From: Mycobacterium sp. GA-1199
GTDB taxonomy: Bacteria; Actinomycetota; Actinomycetes; Mycobacteriales; Mycobacteriaceae
Reading direction: 5' to 3'
Assembly (NCBI RefSeq): GCF_001500045.1
Contig: NZ_LQIX01000004.1
Location: forward strand, 1-64,000
Length of the DNA: 64,000 nt
This document shows, in pieces, positions 17,815 through 26,694 of the stretch. The position numbers and the translations under genes were made by a program. The notes under the pieces are model-generated. The model did not search any database. It saw nothing but the letters and a program-made list of their open reading frames with translations, and was not told the DNA's origin. Positions within the stretch are counted from its first letter, which is position 1, and the number at the start of each line of letters is the position of its first letter.

Positions 17815-18279
17815 GGTGTAGAACTCCGCGGGATTCTGGGAGAACGCGTCCGGACGCGTGATCCACACCCATGCCCCCGTCGCTCCCGGTTCGATGCTGT
17901 CGGTGAGGGTGACGGTGCCGTGACCGACCCCGTCGGTCTGAAGCACGCCTGCGGCGACACCGGGGTCGGTGCCCAGGCAGGGCGCGGACGACGGTCGTGG
18001 AACCTGGATGAGGCGGACGTCGTAGCGCATGTTCGGAATAGCGGTGTCCATCGTGACATCCGCGGACAGATTCGAGCCGGACGTGCGGACGACGCTTGTG
18101 GCTCGCGCATACCCGGTCGGGCCGTTGTAGTCGGTCTCGCTGTAATCACAGCGTCGCGACACCTGGTTCATCGGGACGAAGGTGTCATTGGCCGACGCGA
18201 TGCCGGCGGTCAGTAACCCGAGTGGCGCCGCGGTCGTGAGCGCGGCGGCCGAGGCCATCAGTCGGATCGATCGGCGCAT
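17791..18279 (-). CDS. Secreted protein of unknown function
   Basis: A 162-residue protein with a signal peptide: basic RRSIRL, a hydrophobic core to about residue 27 and an AxA-type cleavage region (GIASANDT). The mature part is about 130 residues with two cysteines (in RRCDYSE and APCLGTD) that could form a disulfide, and is likely a beta-rich exported domain. ATG 18279 is preferred over 18300 because GGGGACGAAGAC precedes it at ribosome-binding distance. I do not recognise the family; it looks like one of the many small exported mycobacterial proteins. Confidence 0.75.
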   Translation of the reverse strand: MRRSIRLMASAAALTTAAPLGLLTAGIASANDTFVPMNQVSRRCDYSETDYNGPTGYARATSVVRTSGSNLSADVTMDTAIPNMRYDVRLIQVPRPSSAPCLGTDPGVAAGVLQTDGVGHGTVTLTDSIEPGATGAWVWITRPDAFSQNPAEFYTSDLIVKI

Positions 18280-18395
18280 GTCTTCGTCCCCGTTCCTCAT
18301 CCGCGGTGCTGACCACGGGATTGACCGTCGTCGCTACCGTAAACCACCTGTCACCCGCACCGGAACGGTTCGCCGGGTGTTGAGCGCCACCGTCA

Positions 18396-20027
18396 TCAGT
18401 CCCGGCACTCGACGACGTCGTAGGCGCCGTCTGCGGACCGCGCCCTGATCAACTTCTTGTCGAACTTTCCGACACTGGTCTTGGGCACCTCATCGATGAA
18501 CGCCCAGCGTTCCGGCAGCCAGAACCGAGGCACATTGTCGCTCAGGTGTTTCCGCAACTCCTCCGGGGTGACGGAGGCACCGTCGTCGAGCACCACCGCC
18601 GCCAGCGGGCGCTCCTGCCAACGGTCGTCGGGCACCGCGACGACCGCCGCCTCGTACACGCCGGGGTGGTCCATGATCCGCAGTTCCAACTCCACCGACG
18701 AGATCCACTCCCCGCCGGACTTGATCACGTCCTTGGCGCGGTCGGTCAACGTGATGAAGCCCTGGGGATCGATTCTTCCGACGTCGCCGGTGCGCAGCCA
18801 TCCCTCGTCGAACTTGCTCGGGTCGGCGTTGTGGTAGTAGGACCCGGTGATCCACGGACCGCGAATCTCTATCTCGCCCACGGCCTTCCCGTCACTGGGC
18901 AGCACCGCGCCCTGGTCGTCGACGATGCGGATTTCCACGCCGCACAGTGCGCGTCCCGCCGCGGCGCGCAACGTCCAGTGGTCGTCGCCGGTCACTTCCG
19001 GCGGTGGGATCGCGATCGCCGCGAGCGGGGAGGTCTCGGTCATCCCCCAGCCTTGGCGGATGACCACGCCGAAGCGCTCCTGGTACTCCTTCATCATCGC
19101 CAGCGGCACAGCCGATCCGCCGCAGCAGACCGTCCGCAGCGACGAGATGTCTCTGTCCGGGTTGGCGTGCAAGAAGTTGAGCACGTCGTTCCATATCGTC
19201 GGTACCGCCGCCGAGATGGTCGGGCGGTGACGCTCGATCATGTCGACCAGCGGGGCGGCCTGCAGGAACCGGTCGGGCAGCAGCAGATCCGCGCCCGCCA
19301 TCACCGACGCATACGGCTGACCCCACGCATTGGCGTGAAACATCGGAACGACCGTCAACACCCGGTCACCGTCGGCCAGGCCGATGCCGTTGGCGGAGCA
19401 GACGGCCATCGAGTGCAGATACGTCGACCGGTGGCTGTAGACGACGCCCTTCGGGTTGCCCGTTGTGCCGCTGGTGTAACACATTGCGGCGGCACTCTTT
19501 TCGTCGAGATGCGGCCAGTCGTACTCGAGCGGCTGCCCGGCGAGGAGATCGTCGTAGCGAATCACCGTGCGGCCCGCGTCGGCGAGTTCGGAGATGTCAC
19601 CGTCCCCCACCACGACCACAGTGTGCACCGTCGTCAGCTGCGGAAGTATCGGTGCGAACAACGCCACGAGCGACATGTCCACCAGCACAACGGAATCCTC
19701 GGCCTGGTTGGCGATGAATGCGACCTGGTCGCCTCCGAGGCGGATGTTGAGTGTGTGCAGCACCGCGCCCATGCACGGCGCGGCGAAGTAGGCCTCGAGA
19801 TGTTCCTGGTTGTTCCACATGAACGTGGCGACCCGTTGGCCCTCGGTGACTCCGAGCGCACGCAGCCCGTTGGCGAGCTGGGCCACCCGGGTTCCGAGTT
19901 CGCCATAGCTGATCTCGCGCGATCCGTCGGGCGTCGCGGTGATCACCTTGCGGCCAGAGTGCCACCCCGTACCGTGGCGCAGGATCGTGGTCAGTGTCAG
20001 CGGAAAGTCCTGCATCGTGCTGTCCAT
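18396..20027 (-). CDS. Fatty acyl-CoA / acyl-AMP ligase (FadD family)
   Basis: A 543-residue ANL-superfamily adenylating enzyme that activates a carboxylic acid with ATP and, most likely, transfers it to CoA. Motifs: the P-loop CYTSGTTGNPKGVVYSH (about 185), GWGMTETSP (about 335), the hinge WLRTGDVG (about 415) and the catalytic Lys region PKTSVGKFDKK near the C-terminus. Full length for the family, with no reductase or carrier domain. Start 20027 is chosen because GGGAG lies 6 bases upstream. It is divergent from the small membrane protein gene at 20125. Acyl chain specificity cannot be read from the sequence. Confidence 0.9.
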   Translation of the reverse strand: MDSTMQDFPLTLTTILRHGTGWHSGRKVITATPDGSREISYGELGTRVAQLANGLRALGVTEGQRVATFMWNNQEHLEAYFAAPCMGAVLHTLNIRLGGDQVAFIANQAEDSVVLVDMSLVALFAPILPQLTTVHTVVVVGDGDISELADAGRTVIRYDDLLAGQPLEYDWPHLDEKSAAAMCYTSGTTGNPKGVVYSHRSTYLHSMAVCSANGIGLADGDRVLTVVPMFHANAWGQPYASVMAGADLLLPDRFLQAAPLVDMIERHRPTISAAVPTIWNDVLNFLHANPDRDISSLRTVCCGGSAVPLAMMKEYQERFGVVIRQGWGMTETSPLAAIAIPPPEVTGDDHWTLRAAAGRALCGVEIRIVDDQGAVLPSDGKAVGEIEIRGPWITGSYYHNADPSKFDEGWLRTGDVGRIDPQGFITLTDRAKDVIKSGGEWISSVELELRIMDHPGVYEAAVVAVPDDRWQERPLAAVVLDDGASVTPEELRKHLSDNVPRFWLPERWAFIDEVPKTSVGKFDKKLIRARSADGAYDVVECRD

Positions 20028-20110
20028 CGGCATCTCCCGTGCGGCTGGCTCGATAGCGCCATGATGGTCGATGTCCTGGCATTTCGACGGGAAACCGCGC
20101 ATCGCGTCGC

Positions 20111-20116
20111 TAGCAT
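20111..20116 (+). promoter_or_regulatory. Leaderless -10 element
   Basis: TAGCAT followed by 8 bases and the ATG at 20125, consistent with a leaderless transcript of the small membrane protein gene. Confidence 0.5.
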
Positions 20117-20124
20117 CTGCGGTC

Positions 20125-20502
20125 ATGGTCCAACCGAGCTATCCACCGGCCTACCCGATGCCGCAGCCCCTGAAGCGGCCGGTGTCCGGCGCGGACATCG
20201 CGGCTTCGATAGTCGCCTTGGTGATGACCGCAGCGATGATCGTCGTCGGTGCGTTCTTCGGGCTGTTCTCCCTCGCATTCCTGGACCACTGCCCTCCCGA
20301 GAGTTGTAGCGAGGAGGGGGCGGTCGGTGCGGTCATCAACGCGCTGTTGATTGCCGCCGCCATCGGTGTGGCCGGCCTGATCGTCACCGTCGTGCAGCTG
20401 GTGCGGCGGGAGCGCGGCTGGCCGTTCGCGCTTGGCACTTTCGGGTTGTGTCTGGCCACGCTCATCGTCGGCGGCTTCTTCTACACCTTGGCGGTCGGCT
20501 GA
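20125..20502 (+). CDS. Small membrane protein, three predicted TM helices
   Basis: A 125-residue protein. After a proline/tyrosine-rich N-terminus (PSYPPAYPMPQPLKRP) there are three hydrophobic segments: about 26-52, 68-95 and 104-124. A loop between the first two holds two Cys (DHCPPESCSEE), probably outside and able to form a disulfide. The ATG at 20125 follows a TAGCAT -10 element, which makes the longer upstream reading frame unlikely. No functional family recognised. Confidence 0.75.
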   Translation: MVQPSYPPAYPMPQPLKRPVSGADIAASIVALVMTAAMIVVGAFFGLFSLAFLDHCPPESCSEEGAVGAVINALLIAAAIGVAGLIVTVVQLVRRERGWPFALGTFGLCLATLIVGGFFYTLAVG

Positions 20503-20530
20503 AACACCCGAGCGCTCCGGCAGTTTGGCC

Positions 20531-20536
20531 TACGGT
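20531..20536 (+). promoter_or_regulatory. Leaderless -10 element
   Basis: TACGGT, then 7 bases, then the GTG at 20544. This fixes the short reading frame as the real gene. Confidence 0.5.
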
Positions 20537-20543
20537 TGGTCGC

Positions 20544-20783
20544 GTGGAAGCACATCCGGCAAAAGCCCCCGGCCTGGTAGCGGTCGAGGCACTGCGCTCA
20601 GGGGACCCGATTGTCGATGTCAACGGCGGCGGTCAGCATTACACGGTGTTGGAGGCCAAAGACCTCGGTGAGGGGTGCGTCGTCCTCGAGCTGGAGTCCA
20701 AGGCCCACGACGAGCTGCGGGTGATCGAGATGACGTTCCCCGCCGGTTACCAGATGGAAAGAACGCCCCGCCGACTGCCGTAG
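20544..20783 (+). CDS. Small conserved-looking hypothetical protein
   Basis: A 79-residue protein, mixed charge, no membrane segment. The core (DPIVDVNGGGQHYTVLEAKDLGEGCVVLELE) alternates hydrophobic and polar residues like a small beta barrel. The GTG at 20544 is chosen because a TACGGT -10 element lies 7 bases upstream. The next gene begins 34 bases downstream behind its own AGGAGG site, so the two may be cotranscribed. No family recognised. Confidence 0.65.
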   Translation: MEAHPAKAPGLVAVEALRSGDPIVDVNGGGQHYTVLEAKDLGEGCVVLELESKAHDELRVIEMTFPAGYQMERTPRRLP

Positions 20784-20817
20784 AACGCCGTCGGCATCAC
20801 CTCAGACAGGAGGCTGC

Positions 20818-21666
20818 GTGTTACGCGATATCCGGGAGTTGACAGATTCACCCGAGGAGTACGCCGAGGAGCTGCGGAGGCGATGGGGCGGGCTCCTGAG
20901 TTATCGCTACATCGGCCGCAGCTACGCGCAGATGGACCTCGTCGAGGAGGACAACACCGTCGCGGTGCGCCGAGATATGCGCGACGCGGCGGGTGGGCTG
21001 CTGTTCGCGGTGCTGGGCATCTCGGCGCCCGAGAGCGGCCACATGTCCGACTTGGAGGCGGTGCCGAACCCGGTCATCCATTCCTGCCAGATCCTCGACC
21101 CGGGCGTGGGCGTGGAACGCATCGAGGTGGTGTCCGAGGAGCTGCGGGTCGGCCGCCAAATGGGTTACAGCCGGGCCAAGATCGTCGACGCTGATCGCCC
21201 CGATCGGGCGCTCGCATTGATCGAGGGTCAGGGCGTCAGCATCGGCATCCCGCCCGAGGGCCTGGAACGTATGGAGGCCAATCCGCTCGAGATCGTCGAC
21301 TCCCCCGACCTGCCGCCGCTGTGGCAGGTATTCGGTGGCCATCGCCGACCCGACGGCCGCTGGGCGCTGCCCGAACTGTCGGTCGAGGTCGCATCGCCCG
21401 ATGCGGCCCTGCACGTCGGACCGCAGTTCGTCATCCTCGAGACCGCCGCGATCGACGCCGCGGCCGCCGCCGCGGGAACCGATCATCTCCACGGGGTGTC
21501 CTGCCATGTGATGTTCATGGCGCGCGGAAAGACCGGCCCATTCCGGGTGGACACCGAACCGGTGCGCGGGGCCCACGGCACCATCGCGGTCCGGGTGCTG
21601 ATGCACGACGAGGGGGTCGACGACCGCGTCACCACCGCAGCCTCGTACGTGTTTCGGGCGGCCTAA
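20818..21666 (+). CDS. Hypothetical protein, possibly a hotdog-fold thioesterase-like enzyme
   Basis: A 282-residue cytosolic protein. Two halves of similar size, with segments such as GGLLFAVLGISAPESG and RVDTEPVRGAHGTIAVRVLMHDEG, suggest a duplicated hotdog-like fold, but no decisive motif is visible. The GTG start is well supported by AGGAGG 7 bases upstream. It lies between a 79-residue hypothetical gene and an alpha/beta hydrolase on the same strand. Function unknown; the fold idea is inference only. Confidence 0.7.
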   Translation: MLRDIRELTDSPEEYAEELRRRWGGLLSYRYIGRSYAQMDLVEEDNTVAVRRDMRDAAGGLLFAVLGISAPESGHMSDLEAVPNPVIHSCQILDPGVGVERIEVVSEELRVGRQMGYSRAKIVDADRPDRALALIEGQGVSIGIPPEGLERMEANPLEIVDSPDLPPLWQVFGGHRRPDGRWALPELSVEVASPDAALHVGPQFVILETAAIDAAAAAAGTDHLHGVSCHVMFMARGKTGPFRVDTEPVRGAHGTIAVRVLMHDEGVDDRVTTAASYVFRAA

Positions 21667-21704
21667 TCGGAATGAGAGTGCGGGCGACGTGCGACACTTC
21701 CGCC

Positions 21705-22628
21705 ATGGTTGTCGCAATCGCCCGCCCCAAACTCGAGGGCAACGTCGCTGTCGGTGAAGACCGACGCATCGGGTTCGCCGAGTTCGGCGACCCGCAGGGC
21801 CGCGCCATCTTCTGGCTGCACGGCACCCCCGGTGCCCGTCGACAGATCCCGATGGAAGCGCGTATCTACGCCGAGAAGGCGAACATCCGCCTGATCGGCC
21901 TCGACCGGCCCGGCATCGGCTCCTCGACCCCGCATCGATACGAGCGGGTCGTCGATTTCGCCGACGATCTCCGCACCATCGCCGACACCCTGGGCATCGA
22001 CAAAATGGCCGTCGTCGGCCTGTCCGGTGGCGGCCCGTACACGCTCGGGTGCGCGGCCGCGATGCCCGACCGTGTGGTGGTGGCGGGCGTGATCGGCGGT
22101 GTTGCCCCGACCGTCGGTCCCGACGCGATCCCCGGTGGGCTGATGGGCAACCTCGGCACACGCGTCGCGCCGCTGCTGCAGTACGCGGGAGTTCCGATCG
22201 GGCTGCTGGCCTCGGCCCTGATCCGGTTCATCAAGCCGGTCGCATCTCCGGTCACAGACCTCTACGGGCGCGTGTCGCCCGAAGCGGACCGCCGGCTGCT
22301 GGCCCGGCCGGAGATCAAGGCGATGTTCCTCGACGATCTGCTCAACGGCAGCCGCAAGCAGTTGGCGGCCCCGTTCTCCGACATCGTGGTGTTCGCCCGC
22401 GACTGGGGTTTCCGGCTCGACGAGATCACGGTGCCGATCCGGTGGTGGCACGGCGACGCCGACCACATCGTCCCGTTCCGGCACGGTGAGCACGTCGTGT
22501 CGATACTCCGCGACGCCGAGCTGTACCCGATGCCCGGCGAGAGCCACCTCGCCGGCCTTGGCCGCGCCGAGGAGATCCTGCAGACGATGCTGAAGGTATG
22601 GGACGAACAGCAGACCCAGCGTCGCTGA
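21705..22628 (+). CDS. Alpha/beta hydrolase
   Basis: A 307-residue alpha/beta hydrolase. The oxyanion region is WLHGTPGARRQ; the nucleophile elbow is GLSGGGPYTLG (Ser about residue 107); the acid is probably the Asp in WWHGDADHIVPF; and the catalytic His is in GESHLAGLG. Family members hydrolyse esters, epoxides or C-C bonds; the substrate here is unknown. ATG 21705 gives an N-terminus of normal length and has a GACACT -10-like element 6 bases upstream. It converges on the 73-residue gene that ends at 22652. Confidence 0.85.
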   Translation: MVVAIARPKLEGNVAVGEDRRIGFAEFGDPQGRAIFWLHGTPGARRQIPMEARIYAEKANIRLIGLDRPGIGSSTPHRYERVVDFADDLRTIADTLGIDKMAVVGLSGGGPYTLGCAAAMPDRVVVAGVIGGVAPTVGPDAIPGGLMGNLGTRVAPLLQYAGVPIGLLASALIRFIKPVASPVTDLYGRVSPEADRRLLARPEIKAMFLDDLLNGSRKQLAAPFSDIVVFARDWGFRLDEITVPIRWWHGDADHIVPFRHGEHVVSILRDAELYPMPGESHLAGLGRAEEILQTMLKVWDEQQTQRR

Positions 22629-22651
22629 CCGCAGGGGCTCTCGGCGTCAGT

Positions 22652-22873
22652 TCAGCGCTTCAGCCAGCCGGACACCGTGGACAGGTCCCGGGTGTAGGCC
22701 ATCAGGATGTCGTCGTGGTACAGCGCGCCGCCGCTGATGGCGTCATCGCCCTGCCAGATCACGTGGATACGCACCGGGCTGCGCGTGTAGTAGTCGGTAC
22801 GGTCCGCGTCCCTGCGGTGCCATCCGGCCTCTACGGCGCGTTCAGACATCTGCTCGCGCGCGTTCTCCGCCAT
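22652..22873 (-). CDS. Small hypothetical protein
   Basis: A 73-residue soluble protein with a charged N-terminal helix (AENAREQMSERAVEAG) followed by a beta-rich part (YYTRSPVRIHVIWQGDDAISGGALYHDD). The ATG at 22873 has an AGGAGG site upstream, making it better than the ATG at 22948. It sits between an alpha/beta hydrolase and cinA, convergent with the first. No family recognised. Confidence 0.7.
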   Translation of the reverse strand: MAENAREQMSERAVEAGWHRRDADRTDYYTRSPVRIHVIWQGDDAISGGALYHDDILMAYTRDLSTVSGWLKR

Positions 22874-22949
22874 CGGTGCTCCTCCTGTGTCGGACCCGTA
22901 GGTTAGCCGATCCGCATGGCACCGCTGCAGCAGGCTGCGGACGCGCATT

Positions 22950-24209
22950 TCAGCTCAGCGCCCGTCGCAGCAGGTGCATGGCCACGGTGGTGGACCGCTC
23001 GCGGATGTCGGCGCGGTCACCGGGCATCCGCATCGATCTGGTCACCGTGGTACCGTCGGCCAGTTTCAAGCTGAAACACACCGTGCCCACAGGCTTTTCG
23101 GCTGTGCCGCCGCCGGGCCCGGCGATGCCGGTGATCGCGACGGCGGTGTCCGCGCCGAACCGGTTCAGCGCTCCGTCGGCCATTGCTTCGGCGACGGGTT
23201 CGGAAACCGCGCCATGTGTTTCGATCAGGGTGGGGTCGACACCGAGCAGACCGGACTTGGCGTCGTTCGCGTAGGCCACCACCGCGCCCGCGACGTACGC
23301 CGACGACCCCGCGAGGTCGGTCAACCGCGCGGCCAGCAGACCGCCGGTGCACGACTCCGCGGTCGCGATGCGACGCCCCCTCAGCAGCCGCGCGACCTGC
23401 TCGTCGACGCGGGAGCCGTCCTCTGAGAACAGCGCATCGCCGTGGCGATCGCGCAGCAGCGCCATTAGCTCGGCGTAGGTCTGTGCGGCGTCCGGCTCGT
23501 AGCGGGTGACAATCTCGAGTTCACCGCGACGAAGACAGGTGGTGATCTCGAGCCGTCCGAAGCCGTCGACCTCTCGTTCGGCGTGGCGCAGCGTGTCGGC
23601 GAGCCCGGACTCGGGAACACCGAACATCCGCACCATCTCCTGGCGATACACCGTGCGGTCGGCGATCGCCTTCTGCACCGGCGCGGTTTGCAACGCCAGC
23701 GGCCACATCGGCTGCAACTCCCGTGGCGGGCCGGGCAGTACGACGACCGTCGGCGTGCCGGGAACCACCACACCCGGCGCGGTGCCCACCGGGTCGATGA
23801 CATCGGCGCCTTCGGGGATCAGGGCCTGCTTGCGGTTGGCCACCCGGATCGCCTCGGCGTCGACGTCGGGGAAGCGCGCCATCAGCCGCGACACGATGTC
23901 GGCGATCTTCTCCTCGAGTCTGTGGTCCAACACCAACTTTCGGCCGCTGAACCGAGCCACCGTCTCGACGGTCATATCGTCGGCGGTGGGCCCAAGGCCG
24001 CCAGTCGTGATGATGAGGTCGACATCCTCGTCGGCCAGGAAGCGCAGCTGCGCCTCGATGTCGTCGCGTCGGTCGCCGCACATCGTGATGTGGGCCAGTT
24101 CGACGCCCAACTCCAGCAGTCGGTCGGCCAGCCAGGGCCCGTTGAGGTCTTGGATCCGGCCGGTGAGGACTTCCGTACCGGTGACGACGATGCCCGCGCG
24201 TGCGCTCAC
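22950..24209 (-). CDS. cinA: CinA-like protein with C-terminal NMN deamidase domain
   Basis: A 419-residue CinA. The N-terminal COG1058/MoCF-like domain (about 1-170; [42 protein letters not shown]) is a nucleotide pyrophosphatase in characterised homologs. The C-terminal PncC-like domain (about 265-419; [32 protein letters not shown]) deamidates nicotinamide mononucleotide. Together they salvage pyridine nucleotides. The GTG start follows a TAATGT -10-like element by 8 bases. It is divergent from the thioesterase at 24268, and their shared 58-bp gap holds a perfect palindrome. Confidence 0.93.
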   Translation of the reverse strand: MSARAGIVVTGTEVLTGRIQDLNGPWLADRLLELGVELAHITMCGDRRDDIEAQLRFLADEDVDLIITTGGLGPTADDMTVETVARFSGRKLVLDHRLEEKIADIVSRLMARFPDVDAEAIRVANRKQALIPEGADVIDPVGTAPGVVVPGTPTVVVLPGPPRELQPMWPLALQTAPVQKAIADRTVYRQEMVRMFGVPESGLADTLRHAEREVDGFGRLEITTCLRRGELEIVTRYEPDAAQTYAELMALLRDRHGDALFSEDGSRVDEQVARLLRGRRIATAESCTGGLLAARLTDLAGSSAYVAGAVVAYANDAKSGLLGVDPTLIETHGAVSEPVAEAMADGALNRFGADTAVAITGIAGPGGGTAEKPVGTVCFSLKLADGTTVTRSMRMPGDRADIRERSTTVAMHLLRRALS

Positions 24210-24251
24210 AAGCTACGACATTACGCACCCGACATCGCGCCGGCGCACAGC

Positions 24252-24266
24252 GGTAATGTCATTACC
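24252..24266. promoter_or_regulatory. Perfect 7-1-7 palindrome over a leaderless promoter
   Basis: GGTAATG-T-CATTACC ends one base before the ATG at 24268 and contains the TAATGT -10 element (24254-24259) of the thioesterase gene. The divergent cinA promoter carries a TAATGT too. A dimeric regulator bound here would occlude the polymerase. The cognate protein is not evident. Confidence 0.55.
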
Positions 24267-24267
24267 C

Positions 24268-24654
24268 ATGACCGCACCCAAGTCGCTTCGCGAGTTGTTC
24301 GACCAACTCGGCTTGACGGAGGTGCCCTCGCCCGACGGCACCGTGACGATGGAGATGCCCGTCGACGAGCGGACCACTAACACCGCGGGCGGTTTGCAGG
24401 GCGGCTTGATCGCGACGATGGCCGACGTGACCGCGGGCCAGCTCGCCTCGCGAGCCACCCCGTTCGGCCACGCCATCGCCACCACGGACCTGTTCATCCG
24501 CTATCTGAGGCCCATCAAGATCGGGCCGGCGCGGGCGGTCGCGCGCATCCTGCGCACCGGTAAACGCTCCGTGGTCGTCCAGGTCGACATCTACCGCGGC
24601 AACGACGACGAGGTCGGAGCGACAGCGACGGTGAACTTCGCCGCCGTCGACTGA
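24268..24654 (+). CDS. PaaI-family hotdog thioesterase
   Basis: A 128-residue single-hotdog acyl-CoA thioesterase. It shows the PaaI/4HBT signature NTAGGLQGGLIATMADVTAG (helix with the active-site Asp) and the strand TTDLFIRYLRPIKIGP. It would hydrolyse an acyl-CoA to acid and CoA. ATG 24268 is preferred: a TAATGT -10 element lies 8 bases upstream and no ribosome-binding site is visible, so the mRNA is probably leaderless. It is divergent from cinA across a palindromic site. Substrate unknown. Confidence 0.85.
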   Translation: MTAPKSLRELFDQLGLTEVPSPDGTVTMEMPVDERTTNTAGGLQGGLIATMADVTAGQLASRATPFGHAIATTDLFIRYLRPIKIGPARAVARILRTGKRSVVVQVDIYRGNDDEVGATATVNFAAVD

Positions 24655-24781
24655 CCTAGACCCTCGTGTAGCCCCACCCAGGCGTAGACCCACCCCTGGC
24701 GTACTCACCCCTCGCGGCCGAGTGTGGGGTTATGTCACGCTCGCGCCGCGAAAGACGTGCGGGTAACCCACGTTCGGCGCA

Positions 24782-25516
24782 CTACTTGTGGGGGACGTCG
24801 TTGGTCAGGCCGCCGTCCATGACGTACTCGGCGCCGGTCGAGTACCGCGACTCGTCACTGGCCAGGAATACGACAAACGTCGCGACCTCATCGGGCTGAC
24901 CGGGCCGGCCCAACGGGATCCGCAGCATGTTGTCGGGGAAGTGTTTGGTCATCGGGGTGCGGATAAAGCCCGGATGCACCGAGTTGACCCGGATGTTGTG
25001 CGGTCCCAGTTCCAGTGCCGCCGACTTCGTGAGCCCGCGCACCGCCCACTTCGAGGCCACGTACGGGTGCACCATCACCGCGCCGCGCAACCCCTCGATC
25101 GAGGAGATATTGATGATCGATCCGCCGCCGGCGGCCTTCATCGCCTCGACCGAATGCTGCATGCCCAGGAAGGTGCCGGTGAGGTTGACGTCGATGACCT
25201 TCTGCCACTTGGCCATGTCGAACTGGCCGATCATCCCCAGGGCCACGGTCCCGGCGTTGTTGACCAACACATTGAGCTTGCCGAACTCATTGACGGCGGT
25301 GGCGACGGCGGCCTCCCACTGGTCGGCCTGGGTGACGTCGAGGTGGACGTAGCGCGCGGCGTCACCGATCTCCTCGGCCAGCGCCTTGCCCTCCTCATCG
25401 AGGATGTCGCCGATCACCACCTTTGCGCCCTCGGCAACCAAAGCGCGGGCGTCGGCGGCCCCCATTCCGCGAGCACCGCCACTGATGAGTGCCACTTTGT
25501 CGTCCACACGTCCCAT
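24782..25516 (-). CDS. Short-chain dehydrogenase/reductase, FabG3 / 20-beta-hydroxysteroid dehydrogenase-like
   Basis: A 244-residue classical SDR. Motifs: cofactor TGxxxGxG equivalent SGGARGMGAA, acidic GDILDEEG after strand 2 (favours NAD(H)), NNAG, and the Ser-Tyr-Lys triad in ISSIEG and YVASKWAVRG. The overall sequence is close to M. tuberculosis FabG3 (Rv2002), which acts on steroid hydroxyls. A perfect KstR-type operator lies 33 bp upstream, shared with the divergent dehydrogenase at 25594, supporting a role in sterol catabolism. Substrate assignment is inference. Confidence 0.88.
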   Translation of the reverse strand: MGRVDDKVALISGGARGMGAADARALVAEGAKVVIGDILDEEGKALAEEIGDAARYVHLDVTQADQWEAAVATAVNEFGKLNVLVNNAGTVALGMIGQFDMAKWQKVIDVNLTGTFLGMQHSVEAMKAAGGGSIINISSIEGLRGAVMVHPYVASKWAVRGLTKSAALELGPHNIRVNSVHPGFIRTPMTKHFPDNMLRIPLGRPGQPDEVATFVVFLASDESRYSTGAEYVMDGGLTNDVPHK

Positions 25517-25548
25517 GGGGCGTCAGGCTACCGCACCTCGCAGAGAAC

Positions 25549-25562
25549 TAGAACCTGTTCCA
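25549..25562. promoter_or_regulatory. KstR-type operator (TnnAACnnGTTnnA)
   Basis: TAGAACCTGTTCCA matches the published KstR consensus TnnAACnnGTTnnA at all eight fixed positions. It lies in the 77-bp gap between the divergent SDR (start 25516) and DapB-like gene (start 25594), so it could control both. Confidence 0.75.
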
Positions 25563-25593
25563 ATTTCGCTGGCCAGCACGCATACTGCTGGCC

Positions 25594-26682
25594 ATGGCTA
25601 TTCGTGTAGCGCTCATCGGAACCGGCAACTGCGGCAGCCTCGCACTCAAGCAACTGATCGACGATGCGCGCTTCGATCTCACCGGCGTATGGGTCTCGTC
25701 GGAAGCCAAGGTGGGCAAAGACGCCGGGGAGTTGGCCGGTCTCGACGTCACCACCGGGGTGAGCGCGGTAGGCGATCTCGACGCGATCATCGCGGACGCA
25801 CCGGAATGCGTCGTGTACTGCGCGATGGGCGACACCCGACTGCCCGATGCGATGGCTGACGTGCGCAAGATCCTCGCGGCGGGCATCGACGTCGTCGGCT
25901 CGGGTCTCGGCGTGTTGCAGTACCCGTGGCAGGTGATCCCCGACAAGTACATCCAACGCGTCGAAGACGCTGCACGAGAAGGCAATTCGACGGTCTTCAT
26001 GACCGGCGTCGACCCCGGCTTCGTGACCGACCTGCTCCCCTTCGCGCTCGCGGGAACATGTCAAAGCATCGAACAGGTCCGCACGATGGAGATCGCCGAC
26101 TACGCGAGCTACGACGGCGCCACCGTCATGTTCGACGTGATGGGCTTCGGCAGGCCCATTGCGGATGAGATCGGTGACCTTCCGATGCTGTACCAGCCCG
26201 GAGTGCTGAGTATCGCCTGGGGCACCGCGATCCGCCAGCTCGCCGCGGGCCTCGGCATCGAGGTCGACGAGATCAAGGACTCCGTCGAACAGGAACCAGC
26301 GCCCGAGGACTTCGACGTCGCGGTCGGCACGATCAAGAAGGGCACCGTGGCCGCCGTGCGATTCCAGATCGAGGGCATGGTCAAGGGGCGACCGGCGATC
26401 GTCGTCGAGCATGTCACGCGGCTGCGCGGCGACCTGCGACCGGACTGGGCGCAACCCGCGCAGCCGGGCGGTTCCTACCGCGTCGAGATCACCGGCGAAC
26501 CGTCATATGTCATGGACATCTGCCCGACCAGTCGCAACGGCGACCACAACTACGCCGCGATCCTGGCCGCGGCCGGCCGCATCGTCAACGCGATCCCGGA
26601 CGTGGTGTCGGCCGCACCGGGGATCCGGACCACTTTGGACATGCCGCTCGTGACGGGCAAGGGGTTGTACGCGGCTCAGTAA
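25594..26682 (+). CDS. DapB-like NAD(P)-dependent dehydrogenase
   Basis: A 362-residue protein with an N-terminal Rossmann fold (IRVALIGTGNCGSLALKQL) and an overall layout like dihydrodipicolinate reductase / 2,4-diaminopentanoate dehydrogenase relatives. It is not the housekeeping DapB, being about 100 residues longer. In M. tuberculosis a similar protein (Rv0926c) sits beside an SDR (Rv0927c). The gene faces the SDR across a perfect KstR site, so it probably belongs to the sterol or lipid regulon. The actual substrate is unknown. Confidence 0.75.
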   Translation: MAIRVALIGTGNCGSLALKQLIDDARFDLTGVWVSSEAKVGKDAGELAGLDVTTGVSAVGDLDAIIADAPECVVYCAMGDTRLPDAMADVRKILAAGIDVVGSGLGVLQYPWQVIPDKYIQRVEDAAREGNSTVFMTGVDPGFVTDLLPFALAGTCQSIEQVRTMEIADYASYDGATVMFDVMGFGRPIADEIGDLPMLYQPGVLSIAWGTAIRQLAAGLGIEVDEIKDSVEQEPAPEDFDVAVGTIKKGTVAAVRFQIEGMVKGRPAIVVEHVTRLRGDLRPDWAQPAQPGGSYRVEITGEPSYVMDICPTSRNGDHNYAAILAAAGRIVNAIPDVVSAAPGIRTTLDMPLVTGKGLYAAQ

Positions 26683-26694
26683 GCTGACGACGTT

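Noticed and set aside
18546-20309. A 587-codon + strand frame over the acyl-CoA ligase gene
   Set aside because: Antisense shadow; the minus strand carries all ANL-family motifs.
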